A stretch of 64,000 nt of DNA from Thalassomonas sp. M1454 (GTDB lineage: Bacteria; Pseudomonadota; Gammaproteobacteria; Enterobacterales; Alteromonadaceae), in NCBI RefSeq assembly GCF_007097525.1, contig NZ_VKDD01000006.1, forward strand, positions 31,100-95,099. The letters run 5' to 3'. The position numbers and the translations under genes were made by a program. This document shows positions 47,630 to 56,663 of this stretch, piece after piece; the first letter of the stretch is position 1, and every line of letters begins with the position of its first letter. The notes beneath the pieces are model-generated. The model saw only the letters and a program-made list of their open reading frames with translations. It had not been told where the DNA came from and ran no database searches.

Positions 47630-47770
47630 AAATGGTGATTTCCCTAATGTGAAGCATATTGTTCAATATTATTATAATTTTATTACTTCTACTTTAGCCC
47701 AAAACAGCCTTGCACTGAATAGACTTTTAACGATTTATTTAACTTTTAGCGATTTAACTATGAAAATATG

Positions 47771-48196
47771 TTAATTCTTAGCGTAAATCTTCTCTGCCAG
47801 CTCCATATCCCAGAAGCTTGCTTCTATTTTATGACCTTCCGGATCAATAACAAAACAACCGTAATATGGCTCACCGTACTCAGCTCGAGGACCCGGCTTA
47901 CCGTTACAGCTTGCCCCAGCAGCTATAGCTACTCGATAAAAGTCGTTTACCTGTTCTTTATTTGTCGCCATAAAACCTATATGAGAACCATTAGCAATGG
48001 TGGCAGGTTGTTGATCAAAAGGAATTTGTAGCCAAAATGTTGGATAGCCTTTGCCATAGGCTACTGCTTGCTCGTGGTTTGTTACTCGCTCAATGTTCAA
48101 GGTTGCCAGTACTTTGTCATAAAACTTAATCGCTTGCGGTAAATTATTAGTGCCAATAGAAAGGTGGCAAATAGTTTTATCTTCTTGTTTTAACAT
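47771..48196 (-). CDS. VOC-family (glyoxalase-like) protein
   Basis: 141 aa single-domain vicinal-oxygen-chelate fold: CHLSIGTNNLPQAIKFYDKVLATLNIE, HIGFMATNKEQVNDFYRVAIAAGASCNGKPG and YYGCFVIDPEGHKIEA. Metal ligands His and Glu are visible. Substrate unknown. Sits between parE and parC. Confidence 0.85.
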   Translation of the reverse strand: MLKQEDKTICHLSIGTNNLPQAIKFYDKVLATLNIERVTNHEQAVAYGKGYPTFWLQIPFDQQPATIANGSHIGFMATNKEQVNDFYRVAIAAGASCNGKPGPRAEYGEPYYGCFVIDPEGHKIEASFWDMELAEKIYAKN

Positions 48197-48315
48197 CCAT
48201 CGAGGCCTTAATTTGTGTAACGCTGTAATACTAAGTTGATTAAATTAGCATTTATTATGGATTTATTTTAGGTTTTTAACGAGGGGGACGCAATGATGAT
48301 ACTGCAGAAACAAAA

Positions 48316-48337
48316 AAGGCAATGAAGTCCTTGCCTT
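48316..48337 (-). terminator. Terminator of the SYLF lipoprotein gene
   Basis: A 7-bp stem (AAGGCAA at 48316-48322 with TTGCCTT at 48331-48337) followed on the minus strand by six T. Confidence 0.75.
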
Positions 48338-48359
48338 AAAGATATTGAGATAAGCTTAC

Positions 48360-48887
48360 TTACTCGTTTAACTCATCATTCATACTAAACTTCATACCTT
48401 TGAGCATGGCTTGCATACTTAAACCCGTTTTATTAAATTGATAAACGGTAATATCACCAATAACTAGGCCATCAATCATAGAGTTTACTGCAGTTGCTTC
48501 AACCCGTTCATCAAAGCTCCAGCCTTCGTTAATAAAGGATTGCATTCTTTCTTCAGTTTTAAAGACAAATACGATTCTAAAATCACGACCACCGACACCA
48601 ACACCAACGCCGCCGCCAACAACTTCCATATAAGTTTTTTCACCAGTGAGATTGTTATACACAGCGCCATGGCCATTACCCGCAGAAATCAAACCTAAAT
48701 TAACTTCTGCAGCACTGAAAATAGCAAAACCAGGTGAGTCATTAATTTCGTGAAGTGTGCCGGGGCTAATTTGTTCAATATCACCTAAAATCTTAGAATG
48801 CTGACTCGCAATTTGCATGCGGTTATCTGCTGTAGTTGAACAAGCTGATAAAAATATTGTTAGCAGCATTATGCTAATTCTTTTCAT
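48360..48887 (-). CDS. SYLF/YSC84-domain lipoprotein
   Basis: 175 aa. Lipobox FLSACS gives lipidation near Cys16. The rest is a SYLF-type domain: PGFAIFSAAEVNLGLISAGNGHGAVY, MEVVGGGVGVGVGGRDFRIVFVFK and an amphipathic C-terminus. Family members bind lipids or are of unknown function in bacteria. Confidence 0.85.
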   Translation of the reverse strand: MKRISIMLLTIFLSACSTTADNRMQIASQHSKILGDIEQISPGTLHEINDSPGFAIFSAAEVNLGLISAGNGHGAVYNNLTGEKTYMEVVGGGVGVGVGGRDFRIVFVFKTEERMQSFINEGWSFDERVEATAVNSMIDGLVIGDITVYQFNKTGLSMQAMLKGMKFSMNDELNE

Positions 48888-49021
48888 GGGAAGATCCTAA
48901 AATTGAATATGGTAATCAAATAATGTATTTGTTTTGTTAAATCTTAGTATAGAGAATAAGTAACCTTTGTTTGAGGTTAAACTGTTAGTAAATTGTAGTA
49001 ATTATGTAACCGAAGACATAA

Positions 49022-49052
49022 AAAACTCTCTTAATATAATTAAGAGAGTTTT
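49022..49052 (-). terminator. Terminator of parE
   Basis: A 12-bp perfect stem (49022-49033 with 49041-49052), A/T-rich ends give a T-run on the minus strand just after the parE stop. Confidence 0.88.
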
Positions 49053-49082
49053 ATTCTATTAAACGCTGATATCTAACAAGTT

Positions 49083-50972
49083 TTAATCAAAATCAACCAA
49101 GTTACCTTTTTCTTGTAGCCATTCTTTACGATCACCTGCACGCTTTTTCGAGAGTAACATATCCATTACTTCCATCGTCGTATCGAATTCATCAACCGTG
49201 AGTTGTACCAAGCGACGGGTATTTGGATCCATAGTTGTTTCACGCAGTTGTAATGGGTTCATTTCGCCCAAACCTTTAAAGCGTTGTACATTAACTTTAC
49301 CGCGTTTCTTCTCAGCTTCAATTCTATCTAATATGCCATCTTTTTCTTGCTCATCTAAAGCGTAGAAAACTTCTTTACCAATATCGATGCGGTACAGAGG
49401 AGGCATTGCAACAAACACATGTCCTGCTTGTACAAGAGGCAAAAAGTGTTGAGTAAATAAAGCACAAAGTAAGGTTGCGATGTGCAATCCATCCGAATCG
49501 GCATCCGCTAAAATGCAAATTTTGCCATAGCGCAGTGTTGATAAGTCTTCACTATCAGGGTCGATTCCTAGCGCAACAGATATATCATGAATTTCTTGAG
49601 AAGCTAGAATTTGTCCCGATTCAACCTCCCAAGAGTTAAGAATTTTGCCTCGAAGTGGCATTATCGCTTGAATGTCTCTATCTCTTGCTTGTTTTGCACT
49701 ACCGCCGGCTGAGTCACCCTCTACTAAAAATAGCTCAGTACGCTCTGGCTCTTGCGAGCCACAATCTGTTAACTTTCCTGGTAGTGCCGGACCTTGCGTA
49801 ACTTTTTTACGAACAACCTTTTTACTTGCTCGCATACGGCGTTGAGCATTTGAAATACAAAACTCAGCTAGCGCTTCTGCAATTTCAGTGTGCTCGTTTA
49901 GCCACAAACTAAATGAATCTTTAACTACCCCAGAAACAAAAGCAGAACATTGTCGAGAAGATAATCGCTCTTTAGTTTGTCCTGCAAATTGTGGGTCTTG
50001 AATTTTAACCGACAAAATATAAGAACATTTATCCCAAATATCATCAGGGGTTAATTTAACACCTCTTGGGATCAAATTGCGAAACTCACAAAACTCACGC
50101 ATAGAATCCAGTAAGCCTTGGCGTAAGCCATTTACATGAGTACCACCTTGAATGGTTGGAATAAGGTTAACATAACTCTCGCCAATACTTTCACCACCTT
50201 CGGGTAACCAACTTACGGCCCAGTCAACGGCTTCATTTTTAGCCGAAAATGCGCCAACAAATGGTTGTTCTGGTAGGTTAACGTAACCTTTAATCGCTTC
50301 TTTAAGATAATCTTCTAAGCCGTTTTGATAACACCATACTTCTTTATTGCCTGTGTTTTTATCATGGAACTTAATCGTTAAGCCAGGACATAAAACTGCT
50401 TTAGCTTTTAAAATATGCATCATCTTAGAAACTGAGAACTTAGCCGTATCAAAATAACTCGCATCAGGCCAAAATCGCACTTGCGTACCGGAGTTGCGTT
50501 TACCAACGGTACCTACTTCGGTTAATTCAGTTACTTTTTCACCATTCTCAAACGCCATTTCAAATATTTTTTGATTACGTTTAACTGTTACTTCTACTCG
50601 CGTAGATAAAGCATTTACGACGGAAATACCAACACCGTGTAAACCGCCAGAGAATTGATAGTTCTTGTTAGAAAACTTACCACCGGCGTGTAATCGACAA
50701 AATATTAATTCAACGCCAGGAACACCTTCTTCAGGGTGAATGTCTGTTGGCATACCGCGGCCATCATCGGTAACTTCTAATGATTGGTCTTCATGGAGTA
50801 CAACTGAAATATTTTGCGCGTGCCCTGCCAATGCCTCATCGACGGAGTTATCGATTACCTCTTGCCCTAAATGATTAGGTCGCATGGTATCGGTATACAT
50901 ACCTGGACGTCGGCGCACAGGATCAAGGCCACTAAGGACCTCAATGGATTCGGAGTTATATTGATCAGTCAT
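49083..50972 (-). CDS. parE: Topoisomerase IV subunit B
   Basis: 629 aa ATPase subunit. GHKL residues in VIDNSVDEALAGHA and DDGRGMPTDIHPEEG, Toprim motifs ELFLVEGDSAGGSAK and ILADADSDGLHI, and the C-terminal RFKGLGEMNP. Last gene of the nudF-yqiB-cpdA-yqiA-parE series, as in E. coli. Confidence 0.97.
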   Translation of the reverse strand: MTDQYNSESIEVLSGLDPVRRRPGMYTDTMRPNHLGQEVIDNSVDEALAGHAQNISVVLHEDQSLEVTDDGRGMPTDIHPEEGVPGVELIFCRLHAGGKFSNKNYQFSGGLHGVGISVVNALSTRVEVTVKRNQKIFEMAFENGEKVTELTEVGTVGKRNSGTQVRFWPDASYFDTAKFSVSKMMHILKAKAVLCPGLTIKFHDKNTGNKEVWCYQNGLEDYLKEAIKGYVNLPEQPFVGAFSAKNEAVDWAVSWLPEGGESIGESYVNLIPTIQGGTHVNGLRQGLLDSMREFCEFRNLIPRGVKLTPDDIWDKCSYILSVKIQDPQFAGQTKERLSSRQCSAFVSGVVKDSFSLWLNEHTEIAEALAEFCISNAQRRMRASKKVVRKKVTQGPALPGKLTDCGSQEPERTELFLVEGDSAGGSAKQARDRDIQAIMPLRGKILNSWEVESGQILASQEIHDISVALGIDPDSEDLSTLRYGKICILADADSDGLHIATLLCALFTQHFLPLVQAGHVFVAMPPLYRIDIGKEVFYALDEQEKDGILDRIEAEKKRGKVNVQRFKGLGEMNPLQLRETTMDPNTRRLVQLTVDEFDTTMEVMDMLLSKKRAGDRKEWLQEKGNLVDFD

Positions 50973-51040
50973 GAATTATTCTGGCCATTAAATTTGTGAT
51001 TTACTTTATTGTTATAAATTTTTGTTATGCAATGATGTCG

Positions 51041-51616
51041 TTAAAACTGAAAGAATTCCGCAATTTTAGGAAGCATTTGCTCAAAATGAATAAAGCTATG
51101 ATCGCCGCCTTTTTGCACTTCCAGTTTACAATTACCATACTTTGCAACTGCCTGTTGATAATCTAACACTTCATCCCCTGTTTGTACCATAACAAAAAAC
51201 ATTTTTTGTTGGCAAATTTCACTTTCTATTAACTTTAATTGTTGCATATGCTCAGGGGTAACTTGATAAACCTCTCCTGTATGAGGATTTACTTGTTCAC
51301 CAATATAGTCCGCCAATAATAAGTAAGGTGTTACCGCAGGATTTATCAGTACCGCAGGTCTTTTATATTTATCCACTAAATAAGTGGCAAAATAGCCACC
51401 TAAAGATGAACCGGTAAAATACCAATCAGTATTAGGTTGCGCTTCTATAATATCGCAAAGCTGCTTAATTGCGGCCTCTGGTGTTGATAATATTTGCGGA
51501 ACAACAACCTCTATTTCAGGGTAGTGTTGTTGCATATATTGTACTGTTAATTGTGCTTTTAATGACTGTGGCGAGCTATTAAAACCGTGAATAACTAATA
51601 TTTTTTTGTTTTTCAT
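51041..51616 (-). CDS. yqiA: YqiA-family esterase
   Basis: 191 aa alpha/beta hydrolase without a cap. VIHGFNSSPQSLKAQ, nucleophile Ser in GSSLGGYFATYL, VQTGDEVLDYQQA with the acid residue and GGDHSFIHFE with the His. Native substrate unknown. 68 bp before parE. Confidence 0.9.
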   Translation of the reverse strand: MKNKKILVIHGFNSSPQSLKAQLTVQYMQQHYPEIEVVVPQILSTPEAAIKQLCDIIEAQPNTDWYFTGSSLGGYFATYLVDKYKRPAVLINPAVTPYLLLADYIGEQVNPHTGEVYQVTPEHMQQLKLIESEICQQKMFFVMVQTGDEVLDYQQAVAKYGNCKLEVQKGGDHSFIHFEQMLPKIAEFFQF

Positions 51617-51650
51617 ATTGGGTATTAACTAATGGTAAAAAGACGATTGT

Positions 51651-52442
51651 TTATTGCTCAAGGTAAACCAACTCAGTACTGAAAGTATTATTCGCATTTA
51701 AATTAATTAAACGAAAGCCTGGCCCCTGTGCTAAAGCTGAAACAGTTTCGCAGTTAGGATCAAACTGAATAGACGTCGCCGGACAAGCATAAACAGGCAC
51801 TTTAAACTCGATGCTTTTATCAATTGTTATACCTCTATGGACATGGCCATGAAAAATGGCTCTAACATTTTTACAGCGATTAACTTTTTGCCAAAACTCC
51901 ATTTTGTTTATTAATCCATGTTTATCGATAAAGTAATTTACATCGATAGGATGGTGATGCATAAAAACTAAACTGGTTTTACTAGCACTTAACTGTTCCA
52001 TGCGGATAAGTTCTTGTGCTGAGACAACGCCAGCAGGTGTCTCACTTTTCGAATTAACTAATATCAGTTGCCAAGACTCAAGTTCAATTTGTTTCGCGAT
52101 TTTTATCTGCGGATGAGTAAGTTCAGATGCAAGTAAATCAATCTCGTCATGGTTACCAGCTAACCAGTACAGCTCGCAGCCTAGGTCAAACTCTAAAACA
52201 GCATAATTAAATGCTTGCAGGAATAATTGATACGAAGCAGTTGAATGATCTTGGGTTAGATCACCTGTAAAAACAATACAGTCTAAATAATCTACTGTAG
52301 ATAAAGCTTTAAATACCCTCAATAGATTTTCATAAACGACTTGCCCATGATGCTTAGCGTCAATTTGCGCGAATAAATGACAATCGCTTATTTGAGCAAT
52401 AACAACTGGCTTGGATTTAGAGTTAATAATAAAGTACCGAAT
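51651..52442 (-). CDS. cpdA: CpdA: 3',5'-cyclic-AMP phosphodiesterase, start codon unclear
   Basis: Class III metallophosphoesterase that hydrolyses cAMP. Metal motifs: ISDCHLF (D-x-H, at 52371-52391), TGDLTQD, AGNHDE, HHHP and GHVHRG. The first motif lies upstream of the first conventional start codon, the TTG at 52322, so that TTG cannot be the true start. The open frame begins right after the TAA of the preceding gene (52455-52457), in the same frame, and holds no ATG, GTG or TTG before the motif. The start given (ATT at 52442) is a guess; ATC at 52448 is also possible. No ribosome binding site is evident. Confidence 0.85.
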   Translation of the reverse strand: MRYFIINSKSKPVVIAQISDCHLFAQIDAKHHGQVVYENLLRVFKALSTVDYLDCIVFTGDLTQDHSTASYQLFLQAFNYAVLEFDLGCELYWLAGNHDEIDLLASELTHPQIKIAKQIELESWQLILVNSKSETPAGVVSAQELIRMEQLSASKTSLVFMHHHPIDVNYFIDKHGLINKMEFWQKVNRCKNVRAIFHGHVHRGITIDKSIEFKVPVYACPATSIQFDPNCETVSALAQGPGFRLINLNANNTFSTELVYLEQ

Positions 52443-52454
52443 TAAGATGCTAAG

Positions 52455-52898
52455 TTAATTAAGCTTAACAGGTGTTTGCCCCTGACTTAAGCACAGCTGC
52501 AACCATTGCGTTAAAAAGTAATGATTTTGCTGCTTTTCATCAGGTTGGTGCATTTTAGGGTTAGGGTAATCATAACGAGGTTTAATCTGCCGAATATGCT
52601 GACTTTCTATAACTTCAGCTAAACGAGCATCATGGTATATGCGAATTAACATGCATGGGAATGTTAATAGTTTCGCTTTTGATGCTTGGCTAGTATTTAT
52701 TTCTACCTGACGAAATTCAATCACGTGGGTATATTTAGATTTTTCTTTAACGGTGAGCTGATAAGATAAATGTTCATTGATAAAAAATTCACGGCGTTGG
52801 TTTACTTCATCCAGATCAGCTAATAATCGGGTAAGCAACATATAGTTAATTTCAAAACTGTTAATCAAGCCTTTTAGGCTAGGTTTGTAATTTGCCAT
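52455..52898 (-). CDS. yqiB: DUF1249 protein (YqiB)
   Basis: 147 aa cytoplasmic protein. YKPSLKGLINSFEINYMLLTRLL, LLTFPCMLIRIYHDARLAEVIES and KPRYDYPNPKMHQPDEKQQ are conserved in the family always found between nudF and cpdA. Function unknown. Its stop codon is followed in frame by the cpdA coding region. Confidence 0.9.
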   Translation of the reverse strand: MANYKPSLKGLINSFEINYMLLTRLLADLDEVNQRREFFINEHLSYQLTVKEKSKYTHVIEFRQVEINTSQASKAKLLTFPCMLIRIYHDARLAEVIESQHIRQIKPRYDYPNPKMHQPDEKQQNHYFLTQWLQLCLSQGQTPVKLN

Positions 52899-52909
52899 AA
52901 AATTTTAAT

Positions 52910-53551
52910 CTAGTTAATTTGCCCTTTTGCGATTTTTTTATAGTTCATCGCCAGCCATTGTAAACCTATAATGGTTGAGGCATTTTCAATTTTACTTTGC
53001 TCAAGCCAAGTAAGAGCTTGCTTCCTTGAAACTACATGACTCAAAATATCTTCATTCTCACATTCTAATCCTGCAACCTCACCTGATGAAAGTTCACTGG
53101 CATCAATAATAGCTAAATACATATACAATTTTTCACTACAACCACCAGGTGTAGATAAAAAATTCATCACATGATGGACTTTGTCTTTATCTATAAATAA
53201 ATTGGCTTCTTCTTCTGCCTCTCTAATTGCAACATCCACCGGGCTTTCATTGTCACCAAACATACCGGCAATAAATTCTAACATCCATGGCGATTCACTA
53301 CTGCGCAGTGCGCCGGCTCTAAACTGTTCAATTAGCACCACTTTGTCTGTTATAGGGTCGTACGGTATTAAGACAACCGCATCACCTCGTTCAAATATTT
53401 CTCTGGAAAACGTATTACTGCTACCACCATTAAACAATTTGTGTTGTATTTGATACTGATCAATACGAAAAAATCCTTGATATTTAATATCTCGCGACTT
53501 GACCAATACATCATTCGCGGTAAACTGTTGTATATTGTGTGATTTAGTCAT
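52910..53551 (-). CDS. nudF: ADP-ribose pyrophosphatase
   Basis: 213 aa Nudix hydrolase. Nudix box around IREAEEEANLFID (position 7 has Asp instead of the usual Glu in GX5E), VVLIPYDPITDKVVLIEQFRAGA and FLSTPGGCSEKLYMYLA. First gene of the operon towards parE, divergent from tolC as in E. coli. Confidence 0.93.
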   Translation of the reverse strand: MTKSHNIQQFTANDVLVKSRDIKYQGFFRIDQYQIQHKLFNGGSSNTFSREIFERGDAVVLIPYDPITDKVVLIEQFRAGALRSSESPWMLEFIAGMFGDNESPVDVAIREAEEEANLFIDKDKVHHVMNFLSTPGGCSEKLYMYLAIIDASELSSGEVAGLECENEDILSHVVSRKQALTWLEQSKIENASTIIGLQWLAMNYKKIAKGQIN

Positions 53552-53707
53552 AATTTGTAATTCTTTTAAGCTATTACAATGTGTTAGAAAAAAATTCTGT
53601 TACACTTTATTTAAGCTAATACTAAAATATAGTTTCAGCATAGCATTAATTATCGTTACACTTTAAGAGCTTTCATAAGTTAAGTGTGATTAAGGGAACC
53701 AATACTC

Positions 53708-55042
53708 ATGGCAAAAAGATTAAACTCACTATTTGTGGGGATTGTTTTAGCAACCACTAGCCAAGTGGCTACAGCTCAAGATTTACAGCAAATTTATCAG
53801 TTGGCATTGCAAAATGATCCAACAGCATTAAAAGCTGAAGCTCAGTTCAAAGCAACCCAAGAAAAAATCGAACAGGCACGCTCAGTATTGCTTCCACAAA
53901 TTGCAGCTAATGCTTCTTATACAGACCAATCATCTGAAACTGATGATTTAACTACCGATACAACAACAACTCGCGTAAGTATCGATTTAAACATGCAGTT
54001 GTACCATCACAACAGTTGGTTAGCTTTAGAAACATCTAAGAAAACAGCTCACCAAAGTGACATCAATTATCAGTTTGTTAAACAACAACTGGTTACGCGT
54101 GTAACAGAAGCTTACTTTAATGTGTTAGCCGCTTACGATGGCCTTGAATTTGCACAAGCAGAGAAAAAGTCGATCGAGCGTCAGTTAGAGCAAACCAAAC
54201 AACGTTTTTCTGTTGGTCTAACCGCAATTACCGATGTACATGAAGCACAAGCACAATATGACAACTCGGTAGCAGAAGAAATTCGTGCTCAAAATACGGT
54301 TTTCCAAGCAGAAGAAGCACTTCGCGAAATTACCGGCTCTTACCCGCGTGATTTAAATGTGTTAAACACAGAGCGCTTTACTCCAGTAATGCCTTCTCCA
54401 TCAAGTCCTGGTGAATGGCAAAAATTGGCTGAAGCGAAAAACTTACGTTTAATATCGCAAAAAATTAGCATGGATATTGCCAAAGAGAATATTGATATTG
54501 CTAGCTCAGGTCATCTACCAACATTAAGTTTAACTGGTAGTATTGGTACAAGTGAACAAGATCAAGAACGAGACCCAGCAACCGCTTTGGACTTTGAAGG
54601 TAGAGAAACTGATACAACTTCAATCGGAATTCAATTGAGCGTACCAATCTACTCTGGTGGTAATACAAGCTCACAAGTACGTGCAGCACAGCAAAACTAT
54701 GTAGCAGCAAGTCAAGATATGCAACTTAGCTACCGAGGCATTATTCGTGAGTCTCGTAACTCATACAACTCAGTGGTAGCCACAATTTCAGGTGTTAAAG
54801 CATTTGAGCAATCAGTTATCTCTGCTGAAAGTGCACTAAAAGCAACTGAAGCAGGTTTTGAAGTTGGTACTCGTACTATTGTCGATGTACTAGAAAGCAC
54901 TCGTAACTTATATAATGCTAAACGTAACTTATCATCAACTCGTTACCAGTACGTTATTAACATGCTGCGCTTAAAAGAAGCGGCAGGTACTATTACTGAT
55001 GAAGATATTTTATCAATAAACCAAGGCTTAATACCTAAGTAA
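53708..55042 (+). CDS. tolC: TolC outer-membrane efflux channel
   Basis: 444 aa. Signal peptide cleaved after TATA, then two OEP repeats. DLQQIYQLALQNDPTALKAEAQ and the internal repeat ending SVPIYSGGNTSSQVRAAQ, VGTRTIVDVLESTRNLYNAKRNLSSTRYQYVINMLRLKEAAG are diagnostic. Forms the exit duct for type I secretion and RND pumps. Strong terminator follows. Confidence 0.96.
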   Translation: MAKRLNSLFVGIVLATTSQVATAQDLQQIYQLALQNDPTALKAEAQFKATQEKIEQARSVLLPQIAANASYTDQSSETDDLTTDTTTTRVSIDLNMQLYHHNSWLALETSKKTAHQSDINYQFVKQQLVTRVTEAYFNVLAAYDGLEFAQAEKKSIERQLEQTKQRFSVGLTAITDVHEAQAQYDNSVAEEIRAQNTVFQAEEALREITGSYPRDLNVLNTERFTPVMPSPSSPGEWQKLAEAKNLRLISQKISMDIAKENIDIASSGHLPTLSLTGSIGTSEQDQERDPATALDFEGRETDTTSIGIQLSVPIYSGGNTSSQVRAAQQNYVAASQDMQLSYRGIIRESRNSYNSVVATISGVKAFEQSVISAESALKATEAGFEVGTRTIVDVLESTRNLYNAKRNLSSTRYQYVINMLRLKEAAGTITDEDILSINQGLIPK

Positions 55043-55067
55043 GCTAAATACTAATAGTTAATTTAAC

Positions 55068-55099
55068 AAGGCCCTGATTATCTTTATAATCAGGGCCTT
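55068..55099 (+). terminator. Terminator of tolC
   Basis: A 14-bp perfect stem (55068-55081 with 55086-55099) and 4-nt loop followed by a T-rich run. Confidence 0.92.
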
Positions 55100-55139
55100 T
55101 TATTTTATCAATGATGGGCGCAATGATAGCGTTTATGCA

Positions 55140-56504
55140 TTAATCTCCTAACCTAACCGTATTAATAATCTCACTGGTAGGCTCTTCCTCAAAGTCGATA
55201 ACCTGTACTTCGCCACCATTGGCAATTACACTTTCTGCGCCGACAACATCTTCAAGATTAATATCTTGGTGCTCAACAAGTAAATCAGGTAGTACATTAG
55301 CAATGAGATCTTGTAAGTTATCTTCGTTATAACTAATCACCCAATCAACACAGTCAAGTTTAGCTATTAAAGCCATTCTTCTATATAAATGGTTTATCGG
55401 ACGGCCAGCTCCTCGTATGCGTTTAACACTCTCATCATCACTTACAGCTACAACTAAACGCTGTCCTAATTTAGCAATTTTCGCTAAATAAGACGCATCA
55501 GCTGATTCTAAAATATCGAAACTTCCCTTGGTAAATATAACTTTTTGATCAAGCTGCTTTGCTTGCCTAATAAGTGTTTTTAATTGCTCTGTAGTTACAA
55601 TTCCACTACCACAGTCTTTCCCAGATTGTAATGCTTGCGCTATCTCCACTTCACTTAGTGTTGCAGCCCCCTTCTTAGCAAGTACGATATCCATAGCAAT
55701 ATTGGCTAACGCACTTGCTTGGACTAAGGATGCACCGGCAGCAATTGAGCAAGCAAGAGTCGCGAGTAAAGCATCATCGACACCATTATCATCAAAGATT
55801 TCTGGCGTTATTGTAGGTATGTGTAGCTCTTCTTCATTGGTACGTATTAAAGTAACTCCCTGCCCTGTACGATATATTAGTAAAGCGTTAAGCTCATACT
55901 GAGTTAATAATTCTTTTGCCCGTATAACTAACTCATTTTCATTACAGGTTTCAGTAAATATATTTCTAAGCTGGTCTATAGTAAGAACGATGACCGATGC
56001 ACCACGAAAGTTACTCAGTTTATTAGATTTGGTATGCACAATAACCGGTATATCATTATCATGTGCTAATGCTATAACCGGCTGAGCATCAGATAAGGTT
56101 CCCAAGTCGTAATCACTTAATAAAACTAAGTGATGCTGACCAATGTTAGCCTCAATCATAGCCAGCATTTTAGCTTTATCGATTTCAGTAAATGGCCTAT
56201 GCTTTTCCTCTGTTCCCCCTAAAGGGTTAGAGTTAAGATTAAATGAGTTGCTGAGAGTAGAAACTAATTTATTATGGATAAAGTGGCAAATAACATCAGT
56301 TGAAGAAAGCTTATCATCGAGGCCTTGAGCGAATTCATCATCTCCTGTAATGCCGAAAAGACTTACTTGCCCACCAAGGCAAGCAAGATTAAGAGCAACA
56401 TTAGCAGCCGCCTCAAGAACTGGTTCAGCATCATAACTATTAACCATAATATCCCCTGCAACTAATATGCGGGTCTCATTAAAGTTGGGAATATTCACTT
56501 GCAT
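55140..56504 (-). CDS. HldE paralogue lacking catalytic motifs (pseudoenzyme)
   Basis: 454 aa, colinear with bifunctional HldE (heptose-7-phosphate kinase / heptose-1-phosphate adenylyltransferase, usually about 475 aa) from end to end. Yet the motifs are gone. The HxGH of the nucleotidyltransferase is ESAD (residues 333-336 in FDILESADASYL). The GAGD of the kinase is GVDD (241-244). About 20 residues of the sugar-binding segment before AAANVA (32-37) are missing, and the KGGDY loop is EHQDI. The frame is intact, so it is expressed or recently inactivated rather than decayed. It stands at the usual hldE locus beside glnE and the acyltransferase gene. Role unknown. Confidence 0.85.
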   Translation of the reverse strand: MQVNIPNFNETRILVAGDIMVNSYDAEPVLEAAANVALNLACLGGQVSLFGITGDDEFAQGLDDKLSSTDVICHFIHNKLVSTLSNSFNLNSNPLGGTEEKHRPFTEIDKAKMLAMIEANIGQHHLVLLSDYDLGTLSDAQPVIALAHDNDIPVIVHTKSNKLSNFRGASVIVLTIDQLRNIFTETCNENELVIRAKELLTQYELNALLIYRTGQGVTLIRTNEEELHIPTITPEIFDDNGVDDALLATLACSIAAGASLVQASALANIAMDIVLAKKGAATLSEVEIAQALQSGKDCGSGIVTTEQLKTLIRQAKQLDQKVIFTKGSFDILESADASYLAKIAKLGQRLVVAVSDDESVKRIRGAGRPINHLYRRMALIAKLDCVDWVISYNEDNLQDLIANVLPDLLVEHQDINLEDVVGAESVIANGGEVQVIDFEEEPTSEIINTVRLGD

Positions 56505-56663
56505 AGCAATTCCAAAGTAATTAAAAAGCTAGATTAACGTTTATTTTTGTATCTTTAGCTTACAATAAGAACAGATGTTTATTAAAATAAGCGTTCGTTC
56601 GCTTGTTAACTATCATCATACGCTAGCAAGTATAGTATAAACTTTTCATGAGTTGATTAATCT

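Noticed and set aside
51651-52322. cpdA starting at TTG 52322
   Set aside because: This would remove the first metal-binding motif ISDCHLF, which is encoded in frame just upstream.
51651-52898. YqiB-CpdA fusion by stop-codon readthrough
   Set aside because: The TAA is followed in frame by cpdA, but both proteins have normal lengths for separate genes and no readthrough signal is visible.
55140-56504. Frameshifted or truncated hldE pseudogene
   Set aside because: The frame is open over the full family length; changes are substitutions and one in-frame deletion, so pseudoenzyme is the better description.
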